A stretch of 64,000 bases of DNA from Achromobacter sp. Bel (GCF_012928505.1 NZ_JABBJN010000010.1:62001-126000), one strand, 5' to 3'. Numbered from the stretch's first letter, positions 7,540 through 16,194 are shown. A program made the numbers and translations. The notes: generated by a model from the sequence alone, not told the origin.

Positions 7540-7713
7540 TTACGGGGCTTTCATCTCCTTCTCCTTCTCTTTCTTCTCCTTTTTTTCTCCATCGTAATGG
7601 GACTTGATGGCGAGATACATGCCCGTGCCCAACACGAGGAGCTTGAACGTACCGAAGACTACAGGGACCCAAAAATTCATCATTTCCTCAAAGCGCTGCT
7701 TCAGCAGCTTCAT
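7540..7713 (-). CDS. Small single-pass membrane protein with a Lys/Glu tail (57 aa)
   Basis: Read directly on the minus strand, a 58-codon frame encodes a 57-residue protein. A short charged start (M-K-L-L-K-Q-R-F-E-E) is followed by one hydrophobic segment at about residues 14-36 (F-W-V-P-V-V-F-G-T-F-K-L-L-V-L-G-T-G-M-Y), then K-S-H-Y-D and a tail of about 13 alternating Lys/Glu residues. This looks like a small inner-membrane protein with a charged cytoplasmic or periplasmic tail, as seen among transporter accessory subunits. It lies upstream of the DAO oxidoreductase on the same strand. The ribosome-binding site is weak (GAG about 8 bases upstream). I do not know the family; the call rests on its structure and position. 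Confidence 0.55.
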   Translation of the reverse strand: MKLLKQRFEEMMNFWVPVVFGTFKLLVLGTGMYLAIKSHYDGEKKEKKEKEKEMKAP

Positions 7714-7883
7714 TTATTACTCGTGGCCAGGCAACAACAAACGAACGATAGCCGTGAGGGCCACGAAATGAAGACGGTCAAAGTCTACCGCCAAGCGCCA
7801 TACAAGTTGTTGAAATGGTCGATTTGTACGTGTTATCTGACCGGCGCAGTTTTGGAAAAAAACCACGCATCAGTTCAATCAGT

Positions 7884-8309
7884 TCAGGCATGTCTGTCCC
7901 ATGTCGCATCGCTCGTCGCCAGGTCGAAACCCTCGTCCAGCCACCCGGTGATCCCGCCTATCATCACCTTCACCGGCCGCCCCAACTGGGCAAATCGAAT
8001 TGCGCCGCGCGTGGCACCGTTGCAGTGCGGTCCGGCGCAGTACGTGACAAAGAGCGTATCCACGGGATAGTTCACGAGTTTCGATTTGACGATCTTGCCG
8101 TGCGGCAGATTCAGCGCGCCCGGCACGTGGCCCTGCGCGAACAGGGCAGGGCTGCGGACGTCAAGCAGAACGAAGCCGGGTGCGCCACTGGTAAGCGCGC
8201 TGGCTACGTCGGAACAATCGGTCTCGAACTGCATCGCCGCGCGGAAGTGGACAAGCGCGGCTTCGCTGTGGGCGGCGGGTATCGCGGTGACGGCGTTGGG
8301 AGTCGACAT
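7884..8309 (-). CDS. Rhodanese-domain protein
   Basis: A 141-residue single-domain rhodanese. It shows L-L-D-V-R-S-P-A-L-F-A-Q-G-H-V-P-G-A-L-N at about residues 48-67 and the active loop beginning at C91 (C-A-G-P-H-C-N-G-A-T-R), then G-R-P-V-K-V-M-I-G-G-I-T-G-W. Rhodaneses move sulfane sulfur through a cysteine persulfide; C91 or C96 would be the carrier. The start M-S-T-P-N is preferred over one 21 codons upstream because the extra residues lack conservation character and neither has a strong ribosome-binding site. It is divergent from the FtrA-type regulator, a pairing I recall from other proteobacteria, so regulation by that gene is likely. The physiological sulfur acceptor is unknown. Confidence 0.88.
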   Translation of the reverse strand: MSTPNAVTAIPAAHSEAALVHFRAAMQFETDCSDVASALTSGAPGFVLLDVRSPALFAQGHVPGALNLPHGKIVKSKLVNYPVDTLFVTYCAGPHCNGATRGAIRFAQLGRPVKVMIGGITGWLDEGFDLATSDATWDRHA

Positions 8310-8434
8310 GGTTGGGCTCTGCAGAAATGGTTCGGAAGTAAAGCGCCTGGAAAGCAGATTCAGGTGCCTCATTCTGGCGGTTGGCAGACATTCGCAGTAG
8401 TGGCGTAATTGCCATTATTCGGTAACATCACGCC

Positions 8435-9403
8435 ATGACTAATCATCTTGTCGTTGCGCTGGCTTACGACCGGCTGTGTACTTTCGAATTCGGGTGCGTG
8501 ACGGAACTCTTCGCGCTGGAACGCCCCGAGCTGGGTGTCGATTGGTATCGCTTCGCCGTCTGCGCAAGCGAGCCCGGCCCGCTGCGCGCCGCAGGCGGCA
8601 TCACGGTCGCCGCGCCGTACACGCTCAAGATGCTGGACCGCGCCGACACGATCGTGGTGCCCGGTTGGCGTGATGCCGACGAATTGCCGCCCGAGGCGCT
8701 GCTCAAGCGAATTCGCATGGCCTACCAGCGTGGGGCACGGCTGTGTTCGATTTGCTCCGGCGTGTTCGTGCTGGCCGCGGCCGGCGTGCTCGACGGAAAG
8801 ACCGTAACCACGCATTGGCGATACGCCGAAGCGCTGCAACGTCGTTACCCGCAAGTGCGGGTTGAGCCGGATGCGCTCTACATCGACGAAGGCCAGATCA
8901 TCACGTCGGCCGGCTCGGCGGCAGGGCTGGACATGTTGCTGCACCTGGTGCGGCGCGATTACGGCGGGGCCGTGGCGAACCGGGTCGCGCAGCGGCTGGT
9001 GGTGGCGCCGCATCGGGAAGGCGGCCAGGCGCAGTTTGTGCCGCGCCCCATGCCTAATGACGAAAGCGGGCGCTTGACGAAGTTGATGGACTGGATGCGC
9101 CAGCATCCCGCGTTGCCGCACACGCTGCGCTCGTTGGCGGAACGCGCGGCCATGAGTCCGCGTACGCTACAACGGCAATTTCATGACGCTACCGGCATGG
9201 CGCCGTATGAATGGTTGGTGCGTGAACGGGTGGCGGCGGCCCGTGAGATGCTTGAAGCGCAAACGTCCTTGCCGGTCGGTCGTATTGCCGAGTTGGCGGG
9301 GTTCGGCTCGGAGGAGTCCATGCGCAGGCACTTTCGGTGCATCGTTCTGACCAGTCCGGCTGCGTATCGGCAGAAATTTGGGCGAGGCGTGGCAGGTGCA
9401 TGA
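8435..9403 (+). CDS. ftrA: FtrA-type GlxA/AraC-family transcriptional regulator
   Basis: A 322-residue regulator with an N-terminal DJ-1/PfpI-like (class I glutamine amidotransferase-like) domain (residues 5-185; I-C-S-G-V-F-V-L-A-A-A-G nucleophile-elbow region) and a C-terminal AraC DNA-binding domain (about 215-320) with two helix-turn-helix units (L-A-E-R-A-A-M-S-P-R-T-L-Q-R-Q-F and I-A-E-L-A-G-F-G-S-E-E-S-M-R-R-H-F). The opening N-H-L-V-V-A-L-A-Y-D matches what I know as FtrA. It is divergent from the rhodanese gene with 125 bases between. That gap ends with arms GGCGT / ACGCC around a spacer just before the start codon, a possible operator. Confidence 0.85.
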   Translation: MTNHLVVALAYDRLCTFEFGCVTELFALERPELGVDWYRFAVCASEPGPLRAAGGITVAAPYTLKMLDRADTIVVPGWRDADELPPEALLKRIRMAYQRGARLCSICSGVFVLAAAGVLDGKTVTTHWRYAEALQRRYPQVRVEPDALYIDEGQIITSAGSAAGLDMLLHLVRRDYGGAVANRVAQRLVVAPHREGGQAQFVPRPMPNDESGRLTKLMDWMRQHPALPHTLRSLAERAAMSPRTLQRQFHDATGMAPYEWLVRERVAAAREMLEAQTSLPVGRIAELAGFGSEESMRRHFRCIVLTSPAAYRQKFGRGVAGA

Positions 9404-9489
9404 GTACGTAAAACGGGGCAGTTTTGCGACGCGCGCGCCGGCCAACCGCCCGCGACCCGTTGCCGCCGTTCAATGCGGTTCGTTCCGCG

Positions 9490-10233
9490 TTATGTGAGAT
9501 TCAATCCGCCATCGGAAAGCAAAATCTCGCCCGTCAAATAGTTGGATTCAATGAGCATGGATACCGCTTGTGCAATATCTGCAGGGCTCGCCGCCCGCCG
9601 CATCGGTGCTCGCTCTCGCCACAATTGCTGAGCCTGCGTCCAGTCAGCAGTCAACGGCGTATCCACAAGCCCAGGGGCGACGGCATTCACACGAATATCA
9701 GGAGCAAGTGAGACCGCCAGCAAGCGCGTGACATGATTCAGCGCCGCCTTCGTCGCGGCATACGGGATGGAAGCCCCTTTAGGACGAACGCCCGCATGCG
9801 AGCTCACGTTAATCACGCAAGCAGGCACGCCGTCAGCGGCAGACGCCCGCAGTGCGGCCTGCGCTTCCGCGACGATACGAAACGGCGCAATGACATTGAC
9901 CTCGTGCAGCTCGCGCCAAATGTCAGGAGTGGCAGCTGCCATATCGGCATGAGGAACGACGCGGCTGATTCCTGCATTGTTCACGACCACGTCCAAACGA
10001 CCCCATTGCGCAACAGCTTCTTGCACCAGTCGTATCCGGTCTGCATCGACAGCGAGGTCTGCTTGCACATAAGCAGCCAAACCCAGCTCACGCGCCATGG
10101 AAATGCCGACATCCACAGAGCTACGCGAATGCAGCACGACTGCATAGCCGTCCTTGGATAGCCGGCGCGCTATCGCATTTCCAATACCTGAAGTCGACCC
10201 TGTTATGAGAGCAACGCGCTGTGGTCTAGGCAT
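9490..10233 (-). CDS. SDR-family NAD(P)-dependent oxidoreductase
   Basis: A 247-residue classical short-chain dehydrogenase. It has the cofactor motif T-G-S-T-S-G-I-G near residue 11, N-N-A-G near residue 90, the catalytic Ser in N-V-S-S-H and the pair Y-A-A-T-K near residue 160. The C-terminus (Y-L-T-G-E-I-L-L-S-D-G-G) is the family standard. Such enzymes reduce or oxidise carbonyl/alcohol pairs; the substrate is unknown. It follows the LysR gene at 10294-11163 on the same strand with about 60 bases between, so the two may be one transcript. Confidence 0.9.
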   Translation of the reverse strand: MPRPQRVALITGSTSGIGNAIARRLSKDGYAVVLHSRSSVDVGISMARELGLAAYVQADLAVDADRIRLVQEAVAQWGRLDVVVNNAGISRVVPHADMAAATPDIWRELHEVNVIAPFRIVAEAQAALRASAADGVPACVINVSSHAGVRPKGASIPYAATKAALNHVTRLLAVSLAPDIRVNAVAPGLVDTPLTADWTQAQQLWRERAPMRRAASPADIAQAVSMLIESNYLTGEILLSDGGLNLT

Positions 10234-10293
10234 AGAGAAGTCAAATGAAATTGAAGAGGGGTTTGATATACCGCGGGGTGTGCCGCATGCCGA

Positions 10294-11163
10294 TCAATGT
10301 TCCACAGTCGCGGAATCCGACAGCATCATGTCGGCGATATTCAGCATCGCCCGCAAGCGATCCATGTGCCGCAGGTCTTGATGGTAGCCAACCCATATAT
10401 CCCGCGTCGGAGGTTGATCCGGCGTATCGAGGCGCTGTAATCCGGAGACTGCATCTCCCAGCGGCCTTGGCAGCACCGCGATGCCCACGCCCCTCAAGCA
10501 CATCTGCGCCTGGACCGAACGATTCGTGCTTGTGAACGCGCGTCGGCAGCGCGGAAACCTCTCCAGCACCCAAGCCACATCGGGGAAGTGTGACTGTGCG
10601 GTGTTCATCAGAATGACGCCCACGGATGCGGGATTGTCCTGCAAGGCTTGGGCGGTTGCCGCCGACGCATACACCCCATATGGCATTCGCATCAGGCGAC
10701 GCTGAACAATATCCGGTTCGCTGAAAGGCACGATGCGAAAGGCCACGTCGGCCTCCCGCCGTGAGAGATCGAGTAAGCGATGGCTGGCAATCACTTCCGG
10801 CACGACGGCGGGATGGCGATGTATCAACTCGACCAAGACGGGCGCCAGGACATAGCCAGCGAACCAGTCCGCTGACGAGATCCGCAGGATGCCTTCAAGG
10901 CGTTGGTCGTTGCCGGTCAGACGCCTTTCCATGGATAGCGCGGAATCCTCCATGGACTCCGCCAGCGCCCGCACGGTGTCACCGGCATCCGTGAGCACCA
11001 GGCCGTCCTTTGTTCTCCGAAAGAGCGCCTGCTTGGCTTCGTCCTCAAGCACTTTGATTCGGCGACCCACTGTTGGATGGCTCACGTTCAGCGCCCGGGC
11101 GGCTTCGCCGAAGGATCCGCAGCGAGCGACCGCCAGGAAGATGCGTACGTCGTTCCATTCCAT
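10294..11163 (-). CDS. LysR-family transcriptional regulator
   Basis: A 289-residue regulator. Its helix-turn-helix lies near residues 15-40 (C-G-S-F-G-E-A-A-R-A-L-N-V-S-H-P-T-V-G-R-R-I) and belongs to the branch with T-V-G-R-R-I rather than A-L-S-x-x-I; the effector domain fills the rest. It is divergent from an MFS-SDR operon across a 153-base A+T-rich gap that contains two inverted repeats, so control of that operon and of itself is the likely job. The SDR gene behind it on the same strand may belong to the same regulon. Confidence 0.92.
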   Translation of the reverse strand: MEWNDVRIFLAVARCGSFGEAARALNVSHPTVGRRIKVLEDEAKQALFRRTKDGLVLTDAGDTVRALAESMEDSALSMERRLTGNDQRLEGILRISSADWFAGYVLAPVLVELIHRHPAVVPEVIASHRLLDLSRREADVAFRIVPFSEPDIVQRRLMRMPYGVYASAATAQALQDNPASVGVILMNTAQSHFPDVAWVLERFPRCRRAFTSTNRSVQAQMCLRGVGIAVLPRPLGDAVSGLQRLDTPDQPPTRDIWVGYHQDLRHMDRLRAMLNIADMMLSDSATVEH

Positions 11164-11176
11164 GTCTAGCCTGCAC

Positions 11177-11230
11177 GTACAAAAATGTACGAAAAATATA
11201 CATTAATGTCAGTGGTAGAACAAATTTGTT
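11177..11230. promoter_or_regulatory. Divergent LysR/MFS control region with inverted repeats
   Basis: The gap between the LysR and MFS genes is markedly A+T-rich. It holds GTACA-N4-TGTAC at 11177-11190 and a perfect 12-base palindrome AACAAATTTGTT at 11219-11230. LysR proteins commonly bind such dyads between themselves and a divergent target. Which repeat is the operator is not known. Confidence 0.5.
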
Positions 11231-11316
11231 TTGATCATCATGCGCTCCATGACGAATGTCCTGGCGAACCTGCTGTGCGCTCACGGCCAGGCACGTCTGA
11301 TTTGGAGCCTTAAGAT

Positions 11317-12804
11317 ATGAATACTGAACCCCGGCTCGCAGGAGCACTCGACGCCGCGTTTGCGTCATCGGAACGCGCCGCTGCGAGGGACGCTGGGACG
11401 GCAGCCCCTGACCCCCGTCGCTGGCTCGCCTTGGCCGTCCTGTTGACTGGCACGCTCTTGCCACCTTTGGACTTCTTCATCGTCAACGTGGCGCTACCTG
11501 CCATACGGACGGACCTGCAAGTTTCGTCCGACGTCTCGCAGTTGGTGATCTCGGTGTATGCCGCCGCCTATGCCGTCACGCTGATCTTGGGCGGTCGTCT
11601 GGGTGATCTTTATGGCCGCAAGCGGGTATTTATCGCTGGCATGCTCGGCTTTGGCGTCGCGTCGGCGTTGTGCGGCCTGGCGCTGTCGCCCGGCATGCTT
11701 GTCTCCGGCCGGCTGCTGCAAGGGATATCCGCGGCGATCATGGCGCCGCAATCATTGGCGTCGATACACGCCATCTTTCCGGCAGGCGAGAAGAATCGCG
11801 CGCTGAGTCGATACGGCGTGACCTTCGGTTTGGCCTCGGTGGGCGGCCAATTGCTCGGCGGTGTGCTGGTTTCGACCAGTCCGTGGGGGCTGGGGTGGCG
11901 CAGCGTCTTTTTGATCAACCTTCCCATCATCATCGTTGCCATTCCGGCTGCAATGATGTTGCTGCGTGAAAGTCGCGCCGAACGTTCGCCACGCTTGGAC
12001 GTGCCGGGGGCGGTGTTGCTGGCGCTTGGCTTGCTGGCGCTCGTGGTTCCGCTTATCGAAGGGCAGCAACATCACTGGCCGTGGTGGTGCATCGTGCCGC
12101 TGGCGTCGAGCATGCCGTTGTTATGGCTCTTCTGGCAGTACGAAAAGGCAGAGGAGGGCGCCGGCAGAACTCCGCTGGTTCTGCCATCGCTTCTGGCTGT
12201 GCGTGGGTTGCGACGCAGCTTGGCATCAACGTTCCTCTTCTATGCGCTCGCCGCGTTCTTCCTGGTGTTCGCCGTGTACGAACACGCCGGCCTGGGCCAC
12301 GATGCGTTGACAGCCGGCCTGGCCATCCTGCCGCTTGGCATCGGTTTTTTCCTTGGCCCACTGTGCAGCCCGCACATCGCTCGGCGAATAGGCTCACGCA
12401 CCGCCGGGTTTGGCATGGTTCTGGAGGTGCTCGGTCTGGTCATGGTCGCAGCGCTGGCGCTGGCCGGCGCGTCGTCGTGGCTGGCGTTGCCTTTGTTTCT
12501 GATTGGCGCCGGGCAAGGCATCGCCCTGCCTGCGCTGGTGCGCTTGAACGTGGACCATGTGCAAACACGCTGGGCCGGGCTGGCCTCGGGCTTGGTAAAT
12601 GCCACGTTGCAGATCAGCGCCGCGGTAAGCGTTGCCTTGTTCGGTGGTCTATTCATCGCTATCGCGCCTGATGGGGCAAGCGCTCAGGACGTGCAGCTTG
12701 GATTTGCGGTGGCTTCATTGGCGATAGGCGCGTCACTGGCGCTGGCCGCCGCACTATCCTTTTGCATCGTGGATGCATGCTTCCAAGAGAACGCTCTGTT
12801 ATGA
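11317..12804 (+). CDS. MFS transporter, DHA2-type (14-helix) drug/solute exporter
   Basis: A 495-residue multi-span membrane protein with the major facilitator motif A in loop 2-3 (G-G-R-L-G-D-L-Y-G-R-K-R) and an N-terminal cytoplasmic stretch of about 35 residues. Length and hydrophobic pattern fit the 14-helix DHA2 branch, which exports drugs, dyes or metabolites by proton antiport. GGAG lies upstream of the start. Its stop overlaps the start of the next SDR gene (ATGA), and a LysR gene is divergent, so this is a regulated exporter-reductase unit. The substrate is not known. Confidence 0.9.
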   Translation: MNTEPRLAGALDAAFASSERAAARDAGTAAPDPRRWLALAVLLTGTLLPPLDFFIVNVALPAIRTDLQVSSDVSQLVISVYAAAYAVTLILGGRLGDLYGRKRVFIAGMLGFGVASALCGLALSPGMLVSGRLLQGISAAIMAPQSLASIHAIFPAGEKNRALSRYGVTFGLASVGGQLLGGVLVSTSPWGLGWRSVFLINLPIIIVAIPAAMMLLRESRAERSPRLDVPGAVLLALGLLALVVPLIEGQQHHWPWWCIVPLASSMPLLWLFWQYEKAEEGAGRTPLVLPSLLAVRGLRRSLASTFLFYALAAFFLVFAVYEHAGLGHDALTAGLAILPLGIGFFLGPLCSPHIARRIGSRTAGFGMVLEVLGLVMVAALALAGASSWLALPLFLIGAGQGIALPALVRLNVDHVQTRWAGLASGLVNATLQISAAVSVALFGGLFIAIAPDGASAQDVQLGFAVASLAIGASLALAAALSFCIVDACFQENALL

Positions 12805-13565
12805 ACACAGCCTTGAAGAATTCCTTGCCTGGTCTCGCCCATAAACGGGCGCTTGTCACCGGCGCAGCGCGCGGCATCGGCGCGGCCATCGCGCTCAAGC
12901 TGGCCGAAGACGGCGCGGACGTCGCTATTACGTACGAAAAATCGGTGGAGAGGGCCGAGGCGCTGGCGGCCGAGATTCGCGCCCTCGGTCGCAACGCCGT
13001 CGCCATCCAGGCCGATGCGGCCAGCCCTGATGCCGCGAAGGCCGCGGTAGCGCGGACCGTGGAGGAACTAGGGGGGCTGGACATCCTCGTCAACAACGCT
13101 GGCGTTCTGATTTCAGGCCCGTTTTTCGAGCAGTCGCTGGAGCAGATAAGCCTGCAACTGGACGTCAATGTGCGCGGCGTGTTCATGACCACCCAGGCCG
13201 CGCTGAAATACCTTCCTGATGGCGGCCGCATCATCACGATTGGCAGCAATGCCGGCCTGTCGGTGCCATTCGCCGGCATCGCAGTCTATGCGGCGACCAA
13301 ATCCGCGATGGAGAGCTTTACCCGTGGGCTTGCGCGTGAGCTGGGTCACCGTGACATCACCGTCAATCTGGTTCGTCCTGGCCCCATCGACACGGACATG
13401 AATCCTGCTGACGGCCCACTCGCCGCCTCAATCCTGCCAAGCCTGTCTATTACCCGCTACGGAAAGACCAGGGAGGTCGCCGAAGCCGTCGCCTTCCTGG
13501 CGGGGCCTGGCGCCGCGTATGTCACCGGGTCGGGAATCCTTGTCGATGGCGGCATCAGCGCGTGA
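12801..13565 (+). CDS. SDR-family oxidoreductase coupled to MFS exporter
   Basis: A 254-residue classical SDR (3-oxoacyl-ACP reductase-like). It has T-G-A-A-R-G-I-G near residue 21, N-N-A-G-V near residue 100, Y-A-A-T-K near residue 168 and the ending T-G-S-G-I-L-V-D-G-G. The start M-N-T-A-L overlaps the MFS stop and is preferred to a start 13 codons upstream inside the MFS gene. Co-translation with the exporter suggests that it modifies the exported compound or its precursor, which is inference. A strong hairpin lies 32 bases after its stop. Confidence 0.9.
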   Translation: MNTALKNSLPGLAHKRALVTGAARGIGAAIALKLAEDGADVAITYEKSVERAEALAAEIRALGRNAVAIQADAASPDAAKAAVARTVEELGGLDILVNNAGVLISGPFFEQSLEQISLQLDVNVRGVFMTTQAALKYLPDGGRIITIGSNAGLSVPFAGIAVYAATKSAMESFTRGLARELGHRDITVNLVRPGPIDTDMNPADGPLAASILPSLSITRYGKTREVAEAVAFLAGPGAAYVTGSGILVDGGISA

Positions 13566-13596
13566 TGCGGAAATCATGAATGGAGAGTAGCGTGAG

Positions 13597-13625
13597 AGCC
13601 GCTCGCCGCTTCGTGGCGAGCGGCT
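13597..13625 (+). terminator. Hairpin after MFS-SDR operon
   Basis: An 11-base perfect stem (13597-13607 with 13615-13625) with a 7-base loop lies 32 bases after the SDR stop and before a convergent gene. The T-run is poor (GTTC), so termination is likely but not certain. Confidence 0.5.
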
Positions 13626-13677
13626 GTTCATGGCCGCAAGCAGTCGTCGACCCCGGCACGCTTTCCTCCCTTTGCTC

Positions 13678-14682
13678 CTAATTCACCTTGATTCCGAACT
13701 CCCGCACAAGAGCATCATTGCGCTCCAGTTCCGTCTTAATGCGTGCACCGAACGCGTCCCCGGCCAGGCCCACGGGATCGGTCCCCATCTCGGCGAGCTT
13801 CGTGCGGATCTCGGGCTTGGCCAGCACGGCCAGCGCGGCGTCCTGAAGTTTCTTGATCGCTTCGGCCGGCGTGCCTGCCGGCGCCAGCAGGCCGTACCAT
13901 GTGGTGGCAATGACCTCATTGCCAGCAGGCCCAAGCACTTCGCTGACGGTGGGGATCTCGGGCGCCAGCGCCGTGCGGGTTGGCTGGGTCACGGCCAGCG
14001 CCCGTAGCTTGCCCGCGTGAATCTGCGGCAGCAACGGCGGCAGCCCCGCGATCACCAGTTGCACCTGGCCTCCCAATGCATCGGACACGGCCGGCCCCGC
14101 GCCCTTGTACGGAACGTGGATCAGGTCGGCGCCGGTACGGGCCTTCATGATTTCCAAGGCCAGCTGATGCGTGGATCCGGTCCCAGGCGTGCCCGCGCTC
14201 AGGGGCGACCCCGATTTTGCCTGTGCGACCACGTCTTTCAGCGTGCCCTGAACCGACGGATGGGCGGCAATGATGTTCGGCGATTCTGCAATCAGCACTA
14301 GCGGGACCAAGTCGCGCGTTACGTCATACCGCGTGTCCCGATACAGCGCGGGGTTGACCGTCAGTTCCGGGTTGCCCGCGACCAGTACGGTGTAGCCGTC
14401 CGCGCGAGCGCGCACTACGGATTCCGTGCCGATCATGCCGGCGGCGCCGCCTTTGTTTTCGACGACCACGCTTTGCTTGAGCTCGGTGGACATGGCTTGC
14501 GCAAGCAGGCGCGCGATGGCGTCGATGCCGCCTCCGGCCGGGTACGACACGACCATGCGTATCGGCTTGTCGGGATACGTGTCTGCCTGCGCCGTTCCTG
14601 CCGCCATTGCCGTGGCAGCGGCCAGGACGGCGAGTTGAATACAAAGGCTTTTGCGCGCCAGACGCGCGAACGAATCGAACAT
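13678..14682 (-). CDS. Bug/TctC-family periplasmic solute receptor
   Basis: A 334-residue receptor with a signal peptide (about residues 1-34, ending A-Q-A) and the Bug landmarks T-Y-P-D-K-P-I-R-M-V-V-S-Y-P-A-G-G-G, V-V-E-N-K-G-G-A-A-G and H-V-P-Y-K-G-A-G. The start was chosen because AGGAG lies just upstream and the signal peptide follows at once; a longer frame adds 18 unlikely residues. It lies 57 bases downstream of sulfatase 1 on the same strand, with a perfect palindrome in the gap, so it probably binds the substrate or product of that sulfatase. No transporter membrane subunits are nearby. Confidence 0.9.
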   Translation of the reverse strand: MFDSFARLARKSLCIQLAVLAAATAMAAGTAQADTYPDKPIRMVVSYPAGGGIDAIARLLAQAMSTELKQSVVVENKGGAAGMIGTESVVRARADGYTVLVAGNPELTVNPALYRDTRYDVTRDLVPLVLIAESPNIIAAHPSVQGTLKDVVAQAKSGSPLSAGTPGTGSTHQLALEIMKARTGADLIHVPYKGAGPAVSDALGGQVQLVIAGLPPLLPQIHAGKLRALAVTQPTRTALAPEIPTVSEVLGPAGNEVIATTWYGLLAPAGTPAEAIKKLQDAALAVLAKPEIRTKLAEMGTDPVGLAGDAFGARIKTELERNDALVREFGIKVN

Positions 14683-14699
14683 GGATGTCTCCTGCGACG

Positions 14700-14716
14700 C
14701 CGGCGTTGAACGCCGG
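14700..14716 (-). promoter_or_regulatory. Intercistronic palindrome between sulfatase 1 and Bug receptor
   Basis: The perfect inverted repeat CCGGCGTT-G-AACGCCGG lies in the 57-base gap, just before the Bug ribosome-binding site on the minus strand. In RNA it would form a strong hairpin that could stabilise one part of the message or tune expression of the receptor relative to the enzyme. Confidence 0.4.
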
Positions 14717-14739
14717 TCTGGTCTTTGTAATGACAAGGA

Positions 14740-16194
14740 TCAATAGAAACGGGGGCGTTCGTTGGGCGCGGGGGTGTTTCCGAAATCTCCGCGCTGCAGG
14801 ATGGCGTCGCGGCCGCCATGTTTGGCGATCAACTCGGACTGCCGCGTTTTGGCGCGTTGGTCGACGGTCTCGGGAGTGCAGATGGCGCGCAGCGCCCGGT
14901 CACATGCAGCGCGTTCGCTGGCATAGCCGGCATCGTCCGCGACGTTGCGCAGTTCTTCCGGGTCGGCTTGCAAGTCGTACAGTTCGGCGGGCAGATCGAT
15001 GTGGTGTATGTATTTCATCTTGCCCAGGCGCACTGCAAAGGCGCCCGCTACCGACCCGGTCGCGTGATATTCGATCAGCACGCCACGATCCGGCTGTTGC
15101 CCCTCGCACAGTTGCGAGAGCGAAACGCCAGGGCGGTCTTCCATCAGGCCGGCCGTGTCTTCCCCTACGGCTTCGAACAGGAAGGGGAATATGTCGACGT
15201 GGCTGACGGGGGTGTCCACCGTCTTGCCCGACGGCAGCCCCGCGCCGCTGACAATCAGCGGGCAGCCGGCTGATTCTTCGTACAGGGTCGATTTGCCCCA
15301 CAACCCGCGCGCGCCCAGGTTGTCGCCGTGGTCGCTGGTGTACACGATGCGCGTATTGTCCTGAAGCCCTGCTTTGTGCAATGCCGACATCACGTTGCCG
15401 ATCTGTTCGTCCAGGAACGTGCACAAGCCGTAATACGAAGCCAATGCGCGTTGCACGTGCGCGTCGTCTTCGAAGTAGGCGCCGTAGTCCAGGCAGGACG
15501 CGTAGTTGCGCACGTACGGATGCAGGTTGTCGCCGGGGCGCTGATGCAGTTTGGGCATGGGCAAGGTGCGATCGGCGTAACGGTAGTAATGCTCGGGAGG
15601 CGCCGTCAACGGAAAATGCGGCGCGACAAACGACACGAAGAGCACCCACGGCTTGTTCGTGTGCTTTTGCGCCTCTTCTCGCAGCCACACCTGCGCGGTG
15701 GCCGCGATGGCGCGGTCGTAAGTCGTGTAGGTGGATTCGCCAGGCCCGGCGGTGGCGGCCAGCTTTTTGGCATGCCCACGCGCGGCCAAGGGATCGCGCA
15801 GCAAGCCGATCAGGTCTCCCTTGCCCTCGACGACATGCATGGGCAGCAGTTCTTCGGAAAAGCCATTGTCTTCGTCCGAACTGCGAAAGTGCAGCTTGCC
15901 GATCGAGACCACATGATGTCCGCGGTCGCGAAGCTGGTGATGCCAGCTTTTAACCGAGCCGTCATACGGATCGGCGTTGTCCCAGAACCCAATCTGGTGC
16001 ACGTACTTGCCTAGCGCAAAGGCCGCGCGTGCCGGCACGCAGATGGGACTGGTGGTGTAGGCGTCGGTGAACAGCGTGCCTCGCTGTGCCAATGCGTCCA
16101 GATTCGGGGTATGCACAATGGGATTGCCGTAGCAGCCCAGGACTTTACGGCTATGTTCGTCGGACATGATGACGAGCAGGTTTTGCGGTTTCAT
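14740..16194 (-). CDS. Type I sulfatase (formylglycine, Cys type), sulfatase 1
   Basis: A 484-residue enzyme of the alkaline-phosphatase superfamily. The start N-L-L-V-I-M-S-D-E-H supplies metal-binding Asp, and P-I-C-V-P-A-R-A-A near residue 53 is the C-x-P-x-R signature whose Cys becomes formylglycine. Y-T-S-D-H-G-D-N-L-G near residue 290 and G-K-S-T-L-Y complete the active site. It has no signal peptide, so it acts in the cytosol. Closest in style to choline-sulfatase/N-sulfoglucosamine-type enzymes; some relatives hydrolyse phosphonate or phosphate esters instead. It is paralogous to the sulfatase at 19330-20778 and divergent from a LysR gene. The natural ester is unknown. Confidence 0.9.
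   Translation of the reverse strand: MKPQNLLVIMSDEHSRKVLGCYGNPIVHTPNLDALAQRGTLFTDAYTTSPICVPARAAFALGKYVHQIGFWDNADPYDGSVKSWHHQLRDRGHHVVSIGKLHFRSSDEDNGFSEELLPMHVVEGKGDLIGLLRDPLAARGHAKKLAATAGPGESTYTTYDRAIAATAQVWLREEAQKHTNKPWVLFVSFVAPHFPLTAPPEHYYRYADRTLPMPKLHQRPGDNLHPYVRNYASCLDYGAYFEDDAHVQRALASYYGLCTFLDEQIGNVMSALHKAGLQDNTRIVYTSDHGDNLGARGLWGKSTLYEESAGCPLIVSGAGLPSGKTVDTPVSHVDIFPFLFEAVGEDTAGLMEDRPGVSLSQLCEGQQPDRGVLIEYHATGSVAGAFAVRLGKMKYIHHIDLPAELYDLQADPEELRNVADDAGYASERAACDRALRAICTPETVDQRAKTRQSELIAKHGGRDAILQRGDFGNTPAPNERPRFY

Noticed and set aside
7597-8070. Plus-strand frame across 7597-8070.
   Set aside because: It is antisense to the small membrane protein and rhodanese genes and has no domain or ribosome-binding site.
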